A DNA stretch of 64,000 nucleotides from contig NZ_AP028127.1 in the NCBI RefSeq assembly GCF_037076425.1, forward strand, positions 1,642,001 through 1,706,000. Direction: 5' to 3'. Below are positions 36,118 through 46,279 of this stretch, in pieces. The notes below the pieces were generated by a model, which saw only the letters and a list, made by a program, of their open reading frames with translations, was not told the DNA's origin and did no database searches. Made by a program: the position numbers and the translations under genes. How positions within the stretch are numbered: the first letter of the stretch is position 1; each line of letters starts with the position of its first letter. The DNA is from Turicibacter faecis (GTDB lineage Bacteria; Bacillota_I; Bacilli_A; MOL361; Turicibacteraceae).

Positions 36118-36801
36118 TTAAAGATATCCTTTTTCCTTTAAACTTGTAAATTGATTATCTCCAATAATAAGATGATCAAGCAATCTAATTCCTATCAATT
36201 CCCCTGCCTCATACAACCGATGGGTTAGCTGAATGTCTTGTTGAGATGGGGTGGCATCCCCACTCGGATGATTATGAGCACAAATAACAGAAGCAGATGA
36301 TCGCTTAATCGCCTCTTTAAAAACCTCCCTCGGATGAACAATAGCCTTATTTAAGGATCCAATAAAAATCGTCTTCTGACCAATAATATAATTTTTAGTA
36401 TCCAAAAATAAGACAATAAAATGTTCTTGTGTTAAATGTTTCATATCTGCTGCTAAAAAAGAGACACAATCCTCAGGAGACAAAATAGAATCTTGTTTAA
36501 TATGACTCGCTTTACTAATTCGTTTTCCAAGTTCGATACTTGCCAAAATCTGAATAGCCTTGCTTTCCCCGATTCCCTGAATACTCATTAACTCTTCAAC
36601 CGTCATTTCATTTAGAAACTTCAAGCCCTCAGACTGCCTTAAAAGTTTCTGCGCGATAGCTAATGCCGATTGACCTTTACTTCCCGTTCGAAGTAAAATG
36701 GCCAACAATTCTGCATTAGATAAATAATGTGCGCCCTCCAATAATAATCGCTCTCTCGGTCGTTCTTCGTAGGGTAAATCACGGATCATAAACGATTCCA
36801 T
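36118..36801 (-). CDS. radC: RadC (JAB/MPN-domain) protein
   Basis: 227 residues. An N-terminal helix-hairpin-helix region (IQGIGESKAIQILASIELG) and a JAMM metal site CAHNHPSGDATPSQQD (HxHx10D) identify RadC. Its role in vivo is uncertain despite its name (the family is not truly a repair factor). Position next to the mre and sporulation genes is the Bacillus arrangement; maf is absent. ATG 36801, close to the SPOR gene (23-bp gap). Confidence 0.93.
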   Translation of the reverse strand: MESFMIRDLPYEERPRERLLLEGAHYLSNAELLAILLRTGSKGQSALAIAQKLLRQSEGLKFLNEMTVEELMSIQGIGESKAIQILASIELGKRISKASHIKQDSILSPEDCVSFLAADMKHLTQEHFIVLFLDTKNYIIGQKTIFIGSLNKAIVHPREVFKEAIKRSSASVICAHNHPSGDATPSQQDIQLTHRLYEAGELIGIRLLDHLIIGDNQFTSLKEKGYL

Positions 36802-36824
36802 TTTGAATTAATCACATCCTATTC

Positions 36825-37517
36825 TTATCCATTTAACCATTGATAAATTTCTAATAACATCTTTTGTCGCTCAGGCGAGTTTGCTTCAAAAGATGAGGTA
36901 GCGAGTGTCACATAGTACCCCCAGATATGCATCTCATCATCTGTAAACGTTTGGATAAACTCTGCATCCATCTCATATGGCCGTTGTTTAACTGCCTGAA
37001 CAAAGTAATTCCATTTTAAGTCATCTAGAGGAACCTCAACTTCCTTGATAAAGGAGTCAATTTTCTTTTCTGTTAGCTGTTCCTTAACCGGTGCTAGACT
37101 ATCCTTTGTCCCGCCAATATAAGAAAATACCGAGTATTTTCCATCCACCTTTAAAATTCCATAATTGTAACCAATTTGTTTTAACTCCCCTGCCAGGTTC
37201 AACACATTATCATATGTTTCATAAACCCCATGCTGCATAATAAAAATTTTATTTTCAGCAACCTTTTCTTCCTTTTTATCTTTTTTATCGCCGTCCTTAC
37301 TCGCTTCCTTTTCTTCTTGTGAATCACTTGCAGGATTTGTCTCATCATTCTTAACTTCTACGACTTCTTTTGAATCATCCGTACGAACTAAGAACGTATC
37401 AAGTGCCTTCCCAAACGACAATCCTAGCACCGTAAAAATCACTGTTAATAAAATAAACGGCCGTGCCTTTTTAAAATCAATCTTCGAAATAATAGTCTTT
37501 AATTTCTTTCCTTTCAT
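36825..37517 (-). CDS. SPOR-domain membrane protein (SpoIIB-like)
   Basis: 230 residues. A short basic N-terminus, one membrane helix (about 17-36, PFILLTVIFTVLGLSFGKAL), a Glu/Lys-rich linker and a SPOR-like domain (about 85-155, IFIMQHGVYETYDNVLNL...) match the layout of SpoIIB, whose gene sits beside folC/maf in Bacillus. SPOR domains bind denuded septal glycan. ATG 37517 is chosen because GGTGG lies 7 bases upstream; the frame extends to 37541. Confidence 0.75.
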   Translation of the reverse strand: MKGKKLKTIISKIDFKKARPFILLTVIFTVLGLSFGKALDTFLVRTDDSKEVVEVKNDETNPASDSQEEKEASKDGDKKDKKEEKVAENKIFIMQHGVYETYDNVLNLAGELKQIGYNYGILKVDGKYSVFSYIGGTKDSLAPVKEQLTEKKIDSFIKEVEVPLDDLKWNYFVQAVKQRPYEMDAEFIQTFTDDEMHIWGYYVTLATSSFEANSPERQKMLLEIYQWLNG

Positions 37518-37617
37518 CTCATTCCCACCTATCATCTTCACTCATTACTTCTAATATTACTACGTCTATATTGTTGTTTCATCATATCAGATGACAATCA
37601 AGAAAATTGTCTAAATC

Positions 37618-38904
37618 TCAAGCACATACTAATTTTCGCACCTCTGAAATAAAGTACAATGATCCTGTAATGACTAAGCAATCCCCCTCGCCAAGTCTTC
37701 CCATTACAGATTCAGTCAACCCTTTAAAATCTTCCTCATAGCTAGCATTTGATCGATTAAACAACTCATATTGCGCACGTGCTGACTGGGCACGCGGATA
37801 ATCAAAGGTCGTAAAATAGACCTCATCGGCCACATCAGCCAAAAATTTGAACATTTCATGAGCATCCTTATCCTTAAGAATACTTACGATAAAGATCTTT
37901 CGTTTCATAGGATAAAGTTTCGAAAGGGTCTCACACAAATTTTTCATCCCTTCTACGTTATGCGCCCCGTCTAAAATAACCGGTGGATGTTGTCTCACCC
38001 TCTCAAAACGGCCAGCCCAAAAGGCCAATTTCATCCCCCTATATATATTTACGCTAGAAATATCCCATTTCCTTTTTTCTTTTAAAAATTTAAGGATGGC
38101 GTAAGCTAACGTCGCATTTTTAACCTGATGCTCCCCCTTCATAGATAATTGTACCCTGTTTAGAGAGGGCCAATCAAAAGTAACCCCATTTTCACTTAAG
38201 GAGATTTCGGTCGGTTGATAAAGTTCTAAAGCCTTAATAAGGGGGGATTGACGTTTAGCAGTTACCTCCTCAAATACTTTTAAAACTTCCTGATCTTCTT
38301 CCGTCGTAATAAGTGGCACCCCTTGCTTCACAATCCCTAACTTCTCATAGGCAATTTGAGTCCGTGCAGAGCCCAAGATCTGCTCATGATCCAAACCAAT
38401 ATTTGTAATACCACAAACCATCGGCTTAATCACATTTGTAGCATCTAAACGCCCCCCTAATCCAACTTCATAGATAACCACATCAACGTCGGCCTCTTCA
38501 AAATAAACAAAAGCAAGTAAGGTTATGATCTCAAACTCGGTAAACGGACCTAAATCAGATTGATTTATTAAATCAACAACTGAGTAAATTCGATTCGCAC
38601 ATTTAACAAGGTCTTCATCACTAATCGGTCTTCCATTTAATGAAATACGCTCATTAAACGTCTCAATATACGGAGACGTAAAGGTTCCTACACGATACCC
38701 TGCTTCCTCTAAAACACATCGCAAATAGGTAACCGTCGACCCTTTTCCATTTGTTCCTGCAATATGAATCGTCGGAACCTTTAAATGCGGCTGATTCAAT
38801 TGTTTCAACGCTTCTTTCATTCGAGAAAGTCCCGGACGAATACCAAACCTTAACTGGCCATTAATCCAACCAATAACCTCGCTCCCATGTGTAAACATAA
38901 CCAT
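37618..38904 (-). CDS. folC: folylpolyglutamate synthase / dihydrofolate synthase
   Basis: About 428 residues. The ATP loop HIAGTNGKGSTVTYL and the FolC signature LGGRLDATNVI are clear. It adds glutamate to folate (and may make dihydrofolate), retaining one-carbon cofactors. It follows valS with a small PASTA-type gene between, close to the Bacillus valS-folC order. Two ATGs, 38904 and 38898, lie near AAAGGAAG; the choice is uncertain. Confidence 0.95.
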   Translation of the reverse strand: MVMFTHGSEVIGWINGQLRFGIRPGLSRMKEALKQLNQPHLKVPTIHIAGTNGKGSTVTYLRCVLEEAGYRVGTFTSPYIETFNERISLNGRPISDEDLVKCANRIYSVVDLINQSDLGPFTEFEIITLLAFVYFEEADVDVVIYEVGLGGRLDATNVIKPMVCGITNIGLDHEQILGSARTQIAYEKLGIVKQGVPLITTEEDQEVLKVFEEVTAKRQSPLIKALELYQPTEISLSENGVTFDWPSLNRVQLSMKGEHQVKNATLAYAILKFLKEKRKWDISSVNIYRGMKLAFWAGRFERVRQHPPVILDGAHNVEGMKNLCETLSKLYPMKRKIFIVSILKDKDAHEMFKFLADVADEVYFTTFDYPRAQSARAQYELFNRSNASYEEDFKGLTESVMGRLGEGDCLVITGSLYFISEVRKLVCA

Positions 38905-39042
38905 CACTTCCTTTATTGATATCTAGTTTCGATTAATTTTTATCCGTAAAATCCATTCTACATTCAGACAAGTACACTAAATTTCCTCTTCACTCATCTC
39001 GGGTTAGCGATAAAACATGAAAAGTTTTTTGGGCCCTATATC

Positions 39043-39525
39043 CTATTTTAACGTGACTGAGAGTGTCATTCCCCTTGATAAAACTTCCCCCGCCTTAATC
39101 GTCTGGGATGAAATAATCCCCTCTTCTCCCTTAACCTTAAGATTCAATTCATAATGATTAGCAAATTCCTCGACATCCTTTAAGTTCTTTCCAATAAAGT
39201 CTTCCATGATAGGCCGACCTTTAGAAACCTTCAATGTTAAAATTAATGGATCATTGCTAATTTTTGTTCGTGGTTTAATCGATTGTTCAATGACACAGTT
39301 TTGTATCACATCATAAGAATACTCCAAGTCGTAAATCATTAAAATATTTTCATGATCTTTTTCATACTGCATGACCTTCTTCGTCGACCATCCATGGAAA
39401 TTTGGAATCGTATTGAGTCGGAGCGTTGCACTCACATTCATAAAAAGTGCAACAATAATACCAAGGCTTAATACGAGACAATAAAACCTTGCATTTAGCC
39501 GGTACTTTTTTCTTTTCTTTTTCAT
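39043..39525 (-). CDS. small membrane-anchored PASTA-domain protein
   Basis: 160 residues. A basic start, one membrane helix (about 14-33, FYCLVLSLGIIVALFMNVSA), then two PASTA-like units (IPNFHGWSTKKVMQYE... and MEDFIGKNLKDVEEFANHY... ending VSVTLK-type). PASTA domains bind cell-wall fragments or beta-lactams in PBPs and Ser/Thr kinases, but here no enzymatic domain is attached. It sits between valS and folC. Confidence 0.75.
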   Translation of the reverse strand: MKKKRKKYRLNARFYCLVLSLGIIVALFMNVSATLRLNTIPNFHGWSTKKVMQYEKDHENILMIYDLEYSYDVIQNCVIEQSIKPRTKISNDPLILTLKVSKGRPIMEDFIGKNLKDVEEFANHYELNLKVKGEEGIISSQTIKAGEVLSRGMTLSVTLK

Positions 39526-39716
39526 ACCCTCACATCCTTATTCATTTAATTAGTTATCTTTTTAGTCATAAAGCGAAACTCACTTTCTACATCCTTTTCC
39601 TTTAATCATTATTTAAAAGGTTTTTTCTTATAAAAATATAGTCAGACTTATCTATAATTTTATCAACTAATGTAGCATTTTTAAAGGACTTCCCAACCTT
39701 TCTACCTGATTCATAC

Positions 39717-39754
39717 AAAAAAAGCCTTCGGTCAATGACCGAAAGCTTTTTTTG
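39717..39754 (-). terminator. terminator of valS
   Basis: AAAAAGCTTTCGGTCATTGACCGAAGGCTTTTTTT, strong hairpin directly after the stop. Confidence 0.88.
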
Positions 39755-39760
39755 TAAAAA

Positions 39761-42397
39761 TTATTTTTGAAGTTGTAATAAACGAGCTTCAACTGTTGCG
39801 TATTTTTCCTTATAATCTGAGAGTTTATGACGTTCTTCCTCTACTAAATGGGCAGGTGCTTTCGCCACAAATTTCTCATTTGCCAACTTTGATTCTCCGC
39901 GTTTAACCTCTGCAGCTAATTTCTTTAATTCAGCATTTAAACGCTCAATCTCCGCACTAACATCGATTAATCCATCAGTTGGTAAGAAAATATCCGCTCC
40001 CGTTACAACGGCAGTCATTGTTTCCTCATCTACCGTTAATCCCTTTTCGATAACTAATTCGCTTGGATTACAGAAACGTTGTAAATAGGCTTGGTTTGTC
40101 GTTAAATTTTCTAATGCCTCTTCTGACTTCGCGTTAATGAAAATACGAATTTGTTTACTCATCGGCGCTTCAACTTCCGCACGAATGTTACGAACACTTC
40201 GGATAATATCCATTAATAAAGTAAAATCAGTCATGGCTTTTGAATGATTATATTCCTCTTTAACAACTGGCCATGAAGCAACTGCACAAGCTGTATTTTC
40301 GCGAGTAATCATTTGGTAAATTTCTTCTGTCACAAATGGCATAAATGGATGTAATAATTTAACAATTGATTCTAATACGTACGTTAATACCATACGCGTT
40401 GAATGTTTGGCTTGTTCATCATCACCTTGTAATGGTAACTTAGCCATTTCAATATACCAGTTACAGAAATCTTCCCAGATAAAGTTATAAAGATGACGTC
40501 CAACTTCTCCAAACTCAAACTTATCCGCATTATAATTAATTGCTTCAATCGTTTCATTTAAACGTCCTAAAATAAATTGATCAGCAACGTTTAATGTAGC
40601 TTGAGATAAATCAACATCCTCGCACGTCATTCCATCTAAGTTCATAATAACGAATCGAGAAGCGTTCCAAATCTTATTAATAAAGTTCCATGTAGACTCT
40701 ACTTTTTCTTCGATATAACGTAAATCTTGGCCTGGAGCCGAGTTTGTCGTTAAGAAATAGCGTAAACTATCCGCTCCATATTTTTCGATAACATCCATTG
40801 GGTCAACCCCGTTACCCAATGATTTACTCATCTTACGTCCTTCAGCATCACGAACTAATCCGTGAATAAGAACATTCTTAAATGGACGCTGGTCAGTGAA
40901 CTCCAAACTTTGGAAAATCATACGTGATACCCAGAAGAAAATAATATCATACCCTGTAACAAGCGTATCCGTTGGGAAATAGGCTTTAAAGTCTTCTGAA
41001 GAAACATCTGGCCACCCAAGTGTTGTAAACGGCCATAATGCTGATGAGAACCATGTATCTAAAACATCTTCGTCTTGTGTCCATTGACTTGAATCAGCAG
41101 GTGCTTCCTCACCTACATACATTTCTCCCGTCTCTTTATGATACCAAGCCGGAATTTGATGTCCCCACCATAATTGACGTGAAATACACCAGTCATGAAT
41201 ATTCTCCATCCAACGTAAGAATGTATTTTCAAAGCGGTCCGGAACAAAGTTAACTTTATCGCTCGTTGACTGATTAGCAACTGAACGAGCAGCTAATTCT
41301 TCCATCTTAACAAACCATTGCGTTGATAAATACGGTTCAACAATTGCATTTGTACGCTCTGAGTGTCCAACCGAATGCACATGTTTTTCAATCTTAACGA
41401 CTAATCCCGCTTCTTCTAAATCTTTTACTAACTGACGGCGTGCTTCAAAACGGTCCATTCCGCTATATTTACCAGCAAGCTCATTCATTGTTCCATCTAG
41501 ATTCATACAAATTGGGCGTGCAAGATCATGACGATTTCCAACTTCAAAGTCGTTTGGATCATGTGCCGGAGTAATTTTAACAGCTCCCGTTCCGAAATCC
41601 ATCTCAACGTACTCATCAGCAATAACCGGAATCGGCTTGTTATTCCCCGGAATTAATACGTTTTTACCTAGTAAGTGCTTATAACGCTCATCTTCTGGAT
41701 GAACAGCTACCGCAACATCCCCAAACATCGTTTCTGGACGAGTGGTTGCTACTTCTAAGAAATCAGTTGTTCCTTCAATCATATATTTAAAGTGATAGAA
41801 AGCTCCTTCGATTTCTTTATGGATAACTTCAATATCTGATAAAGCGGTACGTGCTGCTGGGTCCCAGTTAATAATACGCTCACCACGATAAATTAACCCT
41901 TTTTCATATAATTGAACAAAGACTTTACGAACAGCCTTTGATAAACCTTCATCTAAGGTGAAACGCTCACGTGAATAATCTAAAGATAGCCCCATTTTTT
42001 CCCACTGTTGGCGAATAAATCCGGCATACTCTTCTTTCCACTCCCATGCTTTCTCCAAAAATGCTTCACGACCAATGTCATAACGTGAAACACCTTGCTC
42101 CTTTAAACGCGCATCTACTTTCGCTTGAGTCGCGATTCCAGCATGGTCCATTCCTGGTAACCATAACGCATCGTATCCTTGCATACGTTTCATACGGATA
42201 ATAATATCTTGTAATGAAGTATCCCAAGCATGCCCTAAATGTAATTTTCCTGTTACATTAGGTGGTGGGATTACAATCGTATACTTAGGTTTATTCGATT
42301 GAGGTTGAGCTTTAAAGCAATCTTGCTCATACCAAAATGCATACTTACCATTTTCTACTTCTAAATGATTATACTTAGGTGCCAAGTTTTTTGACAT
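39761..42397 (-). CDS. valS: valyl-tRNA synthetase
   Basis: 878 residues. [16 protein letters not shown] (about 44-59) contains the HIGH-type signature and [10 protein letters not shown] (about 525) is the KMSKS loop; editing domain between; C-terminal coiled-coil arm (about 815-878). It charges tRNA-Val, which is itself encoded five times in the tRNA arrays. Expression is expected to be under a T-box that lies 1.8 kb upstream, with a long untranslated region between. ATG 42397 has AAGGAGGACC upstream. Confidence 0.97.
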   Translation of the reverse strand: MSKNLAPKYNHLEVENGKYAFWYEQDCFKAQPQSNKPKYTIVIPPPNVTGKLHLGHAWDTSLQDIIIRMKRMQGYDALWLPGMDHAGIATQAKVDARLKEQGVSRYDIGREAFLEKAWEWKEEYAGFIRQQWEKMGLSLDYSRERFTLDEGLSKAVRKVFVQLYEKGLIYRGERIINWDPAARTALSDIEVIHKEIEGAFYHFKYMIEGTTDFLEVATTRPETMFGDVAVAVHPEDERYKHLLGKNVLIPGNNKPIPVIADEYVEMDFGTGAVKITPAHDPNDFEVGNRHDLARPICMNLDGTMNELAGKYSGMDRFEARRQLVKDLEEAGLVVKIEKHVHSVGHSERTNAIVEPYLSTQWFVKMEELAARSVANQSTSDKVNFVPDRFENTFLRWMENIHDWCISRQLWWGHQIPAWYHKETGEMYVGEEAPADSSQWTQDEDVLDTWFSSALWPFTTLGWPDVSSEDFKAYFPTDTLVTGYDIIFFWVSRMIFQSLEFTDQRPFKNVLIHGLVRDAEGRKMSKSLGNGVDPMDVIEKYGADSLRYFLTTNSAPGQDLRYIEEKVESTWNFINKIWNASRFVIMNLDGMTCEDVDLSQATLNVADQFILGRLNETIEAINYNADKFEFGEVGRHLYNFIWEDFCNWYIEMAKLPLQGDDEQAKHSTRMVLTYVLESIVKLLHPFMPFVTEEIYQMITRENTACAVASWPVVKEEYNHSKAMTDFTLLMDIIRSVRNIRAEVEAPMSKQIRIFINAKSEEALENLTTNQAYLQRFCNPSELVIEKGLTVDEETMTAVVTGADIFLPTDGLIDVSAEIERLNAELKKLAAEVKRGESKLANEKFVAKAPAHLVEEERHKLSDYKEKYATVEARLLQLQK

Positions 42398-42565
42398 TTT
42401 TGGTCCTCCTTATTATAGTGTGACTAGCGTTTTATTTGAAACAACAGGCCTATATAAACAAAGTAGGCTATCCCCACTTCCTCAAGATTCCTCGGCCATC
42501 GTCACCCTATCTAAAAAACAATAAAAAATACTCTTTAACTAAACCTCAGCACTAAACAATGACGA

Positions 42566-42733
42566 TTGGAATAATCACCTTGTTCAATAAAACAAGGAGA
42601 ATGGATGGATTTCTTTTTGATTAGGTTGGAATAATCTGAATTTACACATGGTGAGTGTGCTTATTCTATCAAATGAATGAATTAGATTCCTAATCAAATG
42701 GGAATAACCCGTTATGACGCGTGGTGAACGCGC
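42566..42733. repeat. three GGAATAA-plus-hairpin modules
   Basis: GGAATAA at about 42568, 42628 and 42701. In the second and third it is followed exactly 14 bases later by a loop TGGTGA[A/G] inside a different short stem (CACA/TGTG and CGCG/CGCG). The first is followed by CCTTGT...ACAAGG. Confidence 0.6.
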
Positions 42734-43010
42734 ATGACGAATCAAAAAATGGATGATGTCTCATTGTTAAATGCTTGCTTTTAATTAAAAATATTTTTCA
42801 TATTTTTTGAAATCAATGAAAATGGACGTAAGATTCTTAAATCTCATGAAAATAAGCCTTTTTGTCTATCTCGTGTTTCTTTCTTGATAGGAATACGCTA
42901 GTATCCGTTCAAGAGTTAATCGGTCCTTTAAAAAACAATCATTAAAACCACTATGACGATTACCTAAATGATTTAAAAATATTTCGTCCCTCTTAAATTA
43001 ATGATTCATT

Positions 43011-43872
43011 CCACCTGGATTTTGGACTTATCAATTAAAAAATATTCACCTTCACATAAAGGTCAAAACTGATTCAAGCGATTATTCTTTTTAATACGTT
43101 TATTTCGATTAACTTTTTTCACTCACCTAATTATTTTTAAAAAGAGACCATCTGCCCACAAGATATTCGATTAAAGTTGGGACATAGAATTAATTAACTA
43201 GTCATTATAATCCATTTGATTCAAAAGGAACCGTTTGCTAGGGTTCATCCTGCCATTTTAAAGACATTTTCTCATCAAAATAACGATAATACTCATTTTA
43301 TAGACAAAAAAGATCTATAGATTTTATTTGAACCACCTGGATTTTGGAAAAATAAAATCTTATTGAAGTAAATCTCTATCGTTTTTCTTCATTTAGCAGG
43401 GAAGAATTTACTACTTAAACGTTGATAAGTACCACCTGGATTTTGGACCTCTACATTTTGATAAATAAATCCTGACTCTTTTCTAAATGAACTATCATTC
43501 ATCATGAATGAATCATTATAAAACCACCTGGATTTTGGATTTATAAACATACGATGAAAAATTAACTTCCAAACTTCTTCGTTAAAAATATTTCTCTTAT
43601 CGATATGGATTTAAGGTTTAAAGTGAAGAAAACCACCTGGATTTTAGCTTTCATGTTACACTTCATCACCCTAACACCTTTTCCTTTAATCCGTTCGATT
43701 ATGATGAACCAGACTTAAAATTCTTTAATAGGTTAAATAGGTTCGATTTTATAAATACCACCTGGATTTTGGACTTATACTAGCTCCTATTTAACACGTC
43801 TTCATTTAATCCTCTTTTTAAGCAGTTTCTCCTTCAAAAAAAGTGAGAATATAAGCACCACCTGGATTTTGG
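43011..43872 (-). repeat. seven-copy interspersed 15-bp motif
   Basis: CCACCTGGATTTTGG on the plus strand (CCAAAATCCAGGTGG on the minus) at 43011, 43333, 43432, 43524, 43633 (one mismatch, ends TAG), 43758 and 43858. The last six are 92-125 bp apart. The sequences between are unlike each other. Confidence 0.9.
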
Positions 43873-44221
43873 CTCTCATATTTTATCTTTGTAACTCGTA
43901 TTTAAAAGGTCTCTCACTGAATGTCAGACTCCTTTATTTATCAGCGCCTTTTTTAAATAAAAGGAAAACGATTGCTCTTTTAAATAATTGGAATCATCAC
44001 TCTTCGTTTTAAAGAAAGTTTTTTATTTTGTTAAAATCTTAATCGTCATAAGTCATCAATAAATTCTTTAGTACTCTTTCAAAAACCAACCTTAGAACCT
44101 TACTCCGTGATTTTTAGAAGAACATGGTGGGAGAATCTATCCTTTTCCTTATTTATGATGAATTAAGCTTTATACCGATATCGTAGCAATTCAAGGACGT
44201 TATCTGTTATTATCAAGCCGC

Positions 44222-44452
44222 AAAAAAAAGCACTCCGCCCTATAACTAAGGACGAAATGCTACTATTCCGCGGTACCACCTTGTTTGCAGGTTCAAAAAC
44301 CTACCTCTCTAAACTTTAACGCAGTAAACGAAATTTCCTACTTTTATTTCAGAAACTCAACTCACAGGCTACTTCAAAGTGATCACATAAGGTTCTTTCA
44401 GCTATGAAACCTCTCTCTAGAATGTGAAGGAAACTTTTACTCCTCCTGATCA
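44222..44452 (-). promoter_or_regulatory. T-box riboswitch, tRNA-Val-responsive (valS leader)
   Basis: Minus strand: stem I with AGAGAGAGG and GCTGAAAGAACC, specifier region GAAGTAGCC with codon GTA (Val) followed by a purine, then GGTGGTACCGCGG (the T-box sequence, plus 44267-44280). It is followed by a GC-rich terminator (44222-44262, GCATTTCGTCC / GGGCGGAGTGC) and a T run. Uncharged tRNA-Val should favour the antiterminator and let transcription run on toward valS. Confidence 0.9.
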
Positions 44453-44483
44453 TCGTTTTTTATATCACATTATATACACTGAT

Positions 44484-44512
44484 ATTCTACTATAATCCGC
44501 CTCCTTATTCAA
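44484..44512 (-). promoter_or_regulatory. promoter of the valS T-box transcript
   Basis: Minus strand TTGAAT, 17 bases, TAGAAT about 30 bases upstream of stem I. Confidence 0.65.
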
Positions 44513-44626
44513 GAGTTAGTCAAAAATTTTATAACCTTCTACACGAAAAATATTTATTTTCTTTTGTGAAAACGAATTGATACTCCGTTTCCTGTCCGCA
44601 TAGACTATAGCATAGGGGGTGAAAAT

Positions 44627-44803
44627 ATGGGACGCTATCAGCGGGGTGGAGGGTTTAGAGCTTATTTGCAATCCCTTCGCTCAATTATTTCTGTTTTATT
44701 TTTCTATCAACTTTATTTAATCATTTTTTCATTTTCCCAATTTGATTTTGTAATGCTCATGATTCTTGGAGGATTACTCGGACTTTTGTGGTGGATTTGC
44801 TAA
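44627..44803 (+). CDS. 58-residue membrane protein
   Basis: ATG 44627 with AGGGGGTG 5 bases upstream. The product starts MGRYQRGGGFRAYL, then has two hydrophobic stretches (ISVLFFYQLYLIIFSF and MLMIL-GGLLGLLWWIC). It is divergent from the valS T-box. CATAGACTA about 20 bases upstream fits the sigma-K/E-type -10 (CATAnnnTA), so it may be a mother-cell sporulation gene. No family recognised. Confidence 0.55.
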   Translation: MGRYQRGGGFRAYLQSLRSIISVLFFYQLYLIIFSFSQFDFVMLMILGGLLGLLWWIC

Positions 44804-45301
44804 TTCAGCCTAACATAAAAGTAGGCCATGACTCCAGGTCTGTAGCCTTTTTAAAAAGCAATCGTTTCGCCTCATTGAACGATTGCTTTTTGCGTTCTAA
44901 CTATCGTTTCACTAGAATCAATTGATTCGATAACGTTCTAATTCTCCCTTTCTCCTTCTATCCTTTAAGCAACAGCCCTTCAAACAATGGTAGCTAAACT
45001 GTCATCGCTAACTCCATTCGATTAATGACCGTTAAATAAGGATTCCTTATCACGACAATGGAACATTTAAACGATCAAATCCACTGTCATACGAATGAAA
45101 AGTCCCCTCCTTTTCATCCATACAAAAAAAGTAATCGGAAGAACATTCAATTCCAATTACTTTTTTCATAGCTAATATACAAACAGAATAACCCTTTGCC
45201 TTTGATAAACTTTCCCTCACACGAATCATCAGCGGTTACTCAGCCGAAAATTTTTATAAAGCAACCACCTATCCCCATTTTTCATAACAGAGGAGATTCA
45301 T
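44804..45301. other. intergenic region with two terminators
   Basis: About 500 bp without a gene. AAAAAGCAATCGTT / AACGATTGCTTTTT (44852-44892) ends the small plus-strand gene. AAAAAAGTAAT...ATTACTTTTTT (45123-45170) lies on the ysxE side. Confidence 0.7.
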
Positions 45302-46279
45302 TTATGATGACTTCGTTCCGGTTGTTGAACTCGGCGGCGGTGCATTAAATTGGTCATACACCTGCAAAGCCATTAAGTGGGGGGCGATACACTCATTTAA
45401 TAACGCAATATTAATGAGCGAATGATCCTGTAAATTTTGATTTAATTCCTCTAGGTCAATACAAAGTGATCGAAAAAAGAAATAGTGTCGCAGCGCTTGA
45501 ACCTTCTCATTTTTTACGTAATCTAAAATAATGGAATGCAACCCTGGGACTTGATGATAATTTTCTAAAAACAAACACATGTCGACAGAGGAAATAGAAA
45601 ACATACTCTTTTCAAAGTTAATTAAATAGGACGACTTTTCAGTTACTAATAAATTAGCAACATTTACATCCCCATGAATTAAACTAATCGGCATTTTTTT
45701 ATCTTTCTTGATTAAATCATAAAATTTCTTTAACTCATCATGAGCATGATGCAACATCGTATACAACATGGGATAGACCATCATAAAATACCACTCAAAA
45801 GGAGAGCGATCCTGCCTCAACTCAAAAGCCTCCATATTTTTTTGCAACGCATCATAACTATCTTGTAACCTCTTATAATCTTTATTATAAATACGTTGCA
45901 GCTCATCATCACGCACATCGACTTCTAACGCTGTTTCAGCGTGTAGTTTCCCAAGTAATTCAATGTAATAGTGAATCTGTTGCTCAAGCGGAAGTGGGAT
46001 AGTCTGAACATAGTCCGTGAGGTAAAAAAAATGATCGCGCCAAGGGACGCAGTGCTTATTATCCCTTGTGCGATAAATAGGTAATATATTATGTGACAAC
46101 GATTTATACGCAAAAAGTTGCTTCATAATAAACTCATCATTCCCACTAGCGACTTTTAACAAATACTCGTGATTAGTCGCTCTAATTTTCATAGATTTTT
46201 GCGTAATCGGTGTTATCGATTCAATTACTAAATTATAATGGGCCTGAACAAATTCCTTTATCTCATCGTAATTTGCCAT
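45302..46279 (-). CDS. ysxE: CotS/YsxE-type spore coat kinase-like protein
   Basis: 325 residues of the CotS/YutH/YsxE family, related to aminoglycoside and choline kinases. SLIHGDVNVANLLV matches the catalytic-loop HGDxxxxN and SYLINFEKS stands at the DxD-like place, where the Asp is replaced by Asn, so catalysis is doubtful. It overlaps the end of spoVID by 17 bp; spoVID-ysxE-valS is the Bacillus order. Probable spore coat component. Confidence 0.85.
   Translation of the reverse strand: MANYDEIKEFVQAHYNLVIESITPITQKSMKIRATNHEYLLKVASGNDEFIMKQLFAYKSLSHNILPIYRTRDNKHCVPWRDHFFYLTDYVQTIPLPLEQQIHYYIELLGKLHAETALEVDVRDDELQRIYNKDYKRLQDSYDALQKNMEAFELRQDRSPFEWYFMMVYPMLYTMLHHAHDELKKFYDLIKKDKKMPISLIHGDVNVANLLVTEKSSYLINFEKSMFSISSVDMCLFLENYHQVPGLHSIILDYVKNEKVQALRHYFFFRSLCIDLEELNQNLQDHSLINIALLNECIAPHLMALQVYDQFNAPPPSSTTGTKSS

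Larger units (their letters stand above)
42398..44221 (-). other. 1.8-kb non-coding stretch between valS and its T-box
   Basis: No ORF with a ribosome site on either strand. It holds seven copies of a 15-bp motif (43011-43872) and, nearer valS, three short GGAATAA-plus-hairpin modules (42566-42733). If the T-box belongs to valS, this whole stretch is transcribed as an unusually long leader. Confidence 0.75.

Noticed and set aside
43011-43872. A CRISPR array
   Set aside because: The repeats are only 15 bp, spaced 92-322 bp, with spacers of unequal length and no cas genes nearby.
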